A stretch of 10,080 nt of DNA from Streptomyces katrae. GTDB taxonomy: Bacteria > Actinomycetota > Actinomycetes > Streptomycetales > Streptomycetaceae. The DNA is taken from NCBI RefSeq assembly GCF_000966975.1, contig NZ_JZWV01000338.1, forward strand, positions 1 through 10,080. The letters are read 5' to 3'. The stretch's first letter is position 1, and every line of letters starts with the position of its first letter. The translations under genes and the position numbers were made by a program. This document shows positions 7,604 to 10,080 of this stretch, piece after piece. The notes under the pieces are model-generated. The model saw only the letters and a list, made by a program, of their open reading frames with translations. It had not been told where the DNA came from and did no database searches.

Positions 7604-8876
7604 ATGGGGGGCATGAGCGACAGTCCAGCCCCCCTCGCCGACCCGCACCTCCTCTTCGACGCCGCGGCCGGCCGCCGGGACATCGTCATCCTCGGGTCCA
7701 CCGGGTCCATCGGAACCCAGGCCATCGACCTCGCCCTGCGCAACCCCGACCGCTTCCGGGTCACCGCGCTGTCCGCCGCGGGCGGCCGCGTGGAGCTGCT
7801 GGCCGAGCAGGCCCGCAAGCTGGGGGTGCGGGCCGTGGCCGTCGCCCGCGAGGACGTGGTGCCGGCCCTGAAGGAGGCGCTGGGCGCCGCGTACGGGCCC
7901 GCCGAGCCGCTGCCCGAGATCCTCGCCGGACCCGAGGCGGCGGCCGACCTCGCCGCCTCCCCCTGCCACACCGTGCCACACCGTCCTCAACGGCATCACC
8001 GGCTCCATCGGCCTCGCGCCCACCCTCGCCGCGCTCCGCGCCGGCCGGACCCTCGCCCTGGCCAACAAGGAGTCGCTGATCGTCGGCGGCCCGCTGGTCA
8101 AGGAGCTGGCGGCGCCGGGCCAGATCATCCCCGTGGACTCCGAGCACGCGGCCCTCTTCCAGGCGCTGGCCGCCGGCACCCGCGCCGACGTCCGCAAGCT
8201 GGTCGTCACCGCCTCCGGCGGCCCCTTCCGCGGCCGCACCCGCGCGGAGCTGGCGAAGGTCACCGTCCAGGACGCCCTCGCGCACCCCACCTGGGCCATG
8301 GGCCCGGTGATCACGGTCAACTCGGCCACCCTGGTCAACAAGGGGCTCGAGGTCATCGAGGCGCACCTGCTCTACGACATCCCCTTCGACCGCATCGAGG
8401 TCGTCGTCCACCCCCAGTCGTACGTCCACTCGATGGTCGAGTTCTCGGACGGCTCCACCCTCGCCCAGGCCACCCCGCCGGACATGCGCGGCCCCATCGC
8501 GATCGGCCTCGGCTGGCCGCAGCGGGTCCCCGACGCGGCCCCCGCCTTCGACTGGACCAAGGCCTCCACCTGGGAGTTCTTCCCCCTGGACACCGAGGCC
8601 TTCCCGTCGGTCGACCTCGCCCGCCACGTGGGCACCCTGGGCGGTACCGCCCCCGCCGTCTTCAACGCGGCGAACGAGGAGTGCGTCGAGGCCTTCCTCG
8701 CCGGCCGGCTGCCGTTCACAGCAATCATGGATACGGTCTCCGCAGTGGTCGATGAGCACGGGACGCCGCGGACGGGAACTTCCCTCACCGTCCAGGACGT
8801 CCTCGAAGCGGAGACCTGGGCCAGGGCCCGGGCACGGGAGATGGCGGCGCGGGCCGCCGTGGAGGCGGGCGCATGA
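7604..8876 (+). pseudogene. dxr: 1-deoxy-D-xylulose 5-phosphate reductoisomerase, frameshifted by a 10-bp duplication
   Basis: Dxr converts 1-deoxy-D-xylulose 5-phosphate to 2-C-methyl-D-erythritol 4-phosphate with NADPH and a divalent metal, the committed step of the MEP isoprenoid pathway. The N-terminus shows the NADPH motif ILGSTGSIGTQ. Downstream parts carry [15 protein letters not shown] with the Asp and Glu metal/substrate ligands, [37 protein letters not shown] and AVFNAANEE. These lie in two frames: the first fails after CHTV (residue 121 onward) and ends at a false stop at 8753-8755; the second runs to TGA 8874-8876. Deleting one copy of the tandem 10-mer at 7964-7983 gives [16 protein letters not shown], the family sequence, and a normal 420-residue enzyme. 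As written the gene cannot make active enzyme, since all catalytic residues lie beyond the break. Its stop overlaps the next start (ATGA). Family identity is certain; the frameshift may be an assembly error. Confidence 0.96.
7964..7984 (+). repeat. Exact 10-bp tandem duplication causing a +1 frameshift (dxr)
   Basis: TGCCACACCG occurs at 7964-7973 and again at 7974-7983, with period-10 identity extending one base to 7984. With a single copy the codons TGC CAC ACC GTC CTC AAC GGC restore the conserved Dxr segment exactly. The geometry (10-bp unit, 21-bp periodic run) is the same as that of the duplication 932 bp upstream. Confidence 0.97.
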
Positions 8877-10070
8877 CGGGTTTGATGACGGTACTCGGGG
8901 TCGTGCTCTTCGCGTTCGGCCTGCTGGTCTCCATCGCCTGGCACGAGCTCGGCCACCTCTCCACGGCCAAGCTGTTCGGCATCCGGGTGCCGCAGTACAT
9001 GGTCGGCTTCGGGCCGACCATCTGGTCGCGCAGGAAGGGCGAGACCGAGTACGGCATCAAGGCCATCCCGATGGGCGGCTACATCCGCATGATCGGGATG
9101 TTCCCGCCCGGCGACGACGGCAGGGTCACCGCCCGGTCGACCTCCCCGTTCCGGTCGATGATCGAGGACGCCCGTTCGGCCGCGTACGAGGAGCTCCAGC
9201 CCGGCGACGAGAGCCGGCTGTTCTACACGCGCAGGCCCTGGAAGCGCGTCATCGTGATGTTCGCCGGGCCGTTCATGAACCTGGTCCTGGCCGTGGCGAT
9301 CTTCCTCACCACCCTGATGACCTTCGGGCTGAACACCCAGACCACCGTCGTCAGCTCGGTCTCCGACTGCGTCATCCAGCAGAGCGAGAAGCGCGACAAG
9401 TGCGCCGCCGGGGACCCGGCCGCCCCGGCCAAGGCCGCCGGACTCCAGGCGCAGGACAAGATCGTCGCCTTCAACGGCCGGCCGGTCAGCGACTGGTCCG
9501 TCCTCCAGAAGGACATCCGCGCCACCGTCGGCCCCGCCACCATCACCGTCGAGCGGGCCGGCAGGCGCCTCGACCTGCACGCCAACCTGATCGAGAACAA
9601 GGTCGCCAAGACCGACGCCGACGGCCGCTACGTCAAGGACCAGTACGTCACCGCCGGCTTCCTCGGCTTCGCCCCCGCCGTCGGCTACGTCCCGCAGACC
9701 TTCGGCCAGTCCGTCGACCGCATGGGCGAGATGATGGAGGCCGGCGTCCAGTCCCTGGTCGACCTCCCCGGCAAGGTCCCGGACCTGTGGAACGCCGCCT
9801 TCAACGGGGCCGAGCGCAAGCAGGACAGCCCCATGGGCGTCGTCGGCGCGGCCCGTGTGAGCAGCCAGATCTTCAACCTCGACATCCCCGCCCAGTACCA
9901 GCTGGTGTTCTTCCTGAACCTGCTGGCCGGGTTCAACCTGTCGCTGTTCCTGTTCAACATGCTCCCGCTGCTCCCGCTCGACGGCGGCCACATCGCCGGC
10001 GCCCTGTGGGAGTCCGTCCGCCGCACCGTGGCGAAGGTCTTCCGGCGCGCCGACCCGGGCCCCTTCGACG
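8873..10070 (+). CDS. rip1: Rip1/RseP-type site-2 intramembrane zinc metalloprotease (3' end missing)
   Basis: This M50-family protease cuts transmembrane substrates within the membrane; characterised substrates of relatives are anti-sigma factors (E. coli RseP on RseA, M. tuberculosis Rip1 on several). ATG 8873 overlaps the dxr stop as ATGA, implying translational coupling. The first membrane segment (about residues 6-28) carries HELGH at 24-28, two zinc ligands plus the catalytic Glu. A second segment lies at about 122-148, a PDZ-like domain at about 165-245 (containing [11 protein letters not shown]), and a third segment at about 343-369 runs into N362[10 protein letters not shown] with Asp370 as third metal ligand. 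Genuine sequence reaches about residue 399 (GPFD); family members are about 430 residues, so the last membrane helix is missing. The gene symbol follows the mycobacterial dxr-rip1 arrangement; rseP would be the E. coli-style name. Confidence 0.93.
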
Positions 10071-10080
10071 CTGTCTCTTA
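10071..10080. other. Residual Nextera/Tn5 mosaic-end adapter at the window end
   Basis: The final ten bases CTGTCTCTTA are identical to the first ten of CTGTCTCTTATACACATCT, the reverse complement of the Tn5 mosaic end used in Nextera libraries. At this position the protease would be expected to continue with a segment like DVAKLMP, but the sequence instead reads A-V-S. The bases are most simply untrimmed adapter at a contig end and should not be translated. Confidence 0.85.

Noticed and set aside
7964..7984. Programmed ribosomal frameshift or phase-variable switch in dxr
   Set aside because: There is no slippery heptamer or stimulatory structure, and the insertion is a literal 10-base duplication whose removal restores the family sequence. 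Two copies of a 10-mer is too few for a typical phase-variable tract. Retained only as a remote possibility in the findings.
7032..7984. Insertion sequence or transposon remnants behind the duplications
   Set aside because: No terminal inverted repeats, transposase pieces or extra bases lie between the copies; the copies are directly adjacent. A perfect excision footprint cannot be excluded but has no positive evidence.

Overview
The window reads as chromosomal DNA of a Streptomyces or close actinomycete relative. GC content is very high, third codon positions are almost all G or C, and the gene set (PucR-type regulator, aldehyde dehydrogenase, long acyl-CoA dehydrogenase, dxr followed by a site-2 protease) is typical of that group. 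All recognised genes lie on the + strand. I see no mobile element, CRISPR array, tRNA or rRNA.

Layout. 1-834: C-terminal part of a VirD4/TraG-like ATP-binding protein. 969-2476: PucR-family transcriptional regulator whose reading frame breaks near 1550. 2650-4095: intact aldehyde dehydrogenase, closed by a strong 13-bp-stem terminator at 4118-4162. 4253-6202: intact acyl-CoA dehydrogenase of the long, VLCAD-like type. 6271-7591: actinobacterial protein of unknown function, broken by a 10-bp tandem duplication at 7032-7051. 7604-8876: dxr (second step of the MEP isoprenoid pathway), broken by another 10-bp tandem duplication at 7964-7983. 8873 to about 10070: Rip1/RseP-type intramembrane metalloprotease, cut by the window end.

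How the genes fit together. The regulator and aldehyde dehydrogenase are plausibly one catabolic unit (amine/GABA-like or related aldehyde oxidation; inferred). The acyl-CoA dehydrogenase stands alone behind the terminator. The unknown gene, dxr and the protease are packed with a 12-nt gap and then an ATGA overlap, so they look like one operon. In Mycobacterium tuberculosis dxr and rip1 are likewise adjacent and followed by gcpE/ispG, so ispG is expected beyond the right edge.

The most important observation concerns sequence integrity rather than a new system. Three of seven genes carry frame breaks. Two of these are exact 10-bp tandem duplications, and deleting one copy restores a full-length protein in each case. 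The last ten bases of the window equal the start of the reverse complement of the Nextera/Tn5 mosaic-end adapter (CTGTCTCTTA...), at the point where the protease sequence departs from expectation. The window therefore probably comes from an Illumina Nextera draft contig, and the frame breaks should be treated as possible assembly errors until reads are inspected. If the dxr duplication is real, it inactivates a normally essential gene and would be remarkable. I found no convincing previously undescribed biological system here.
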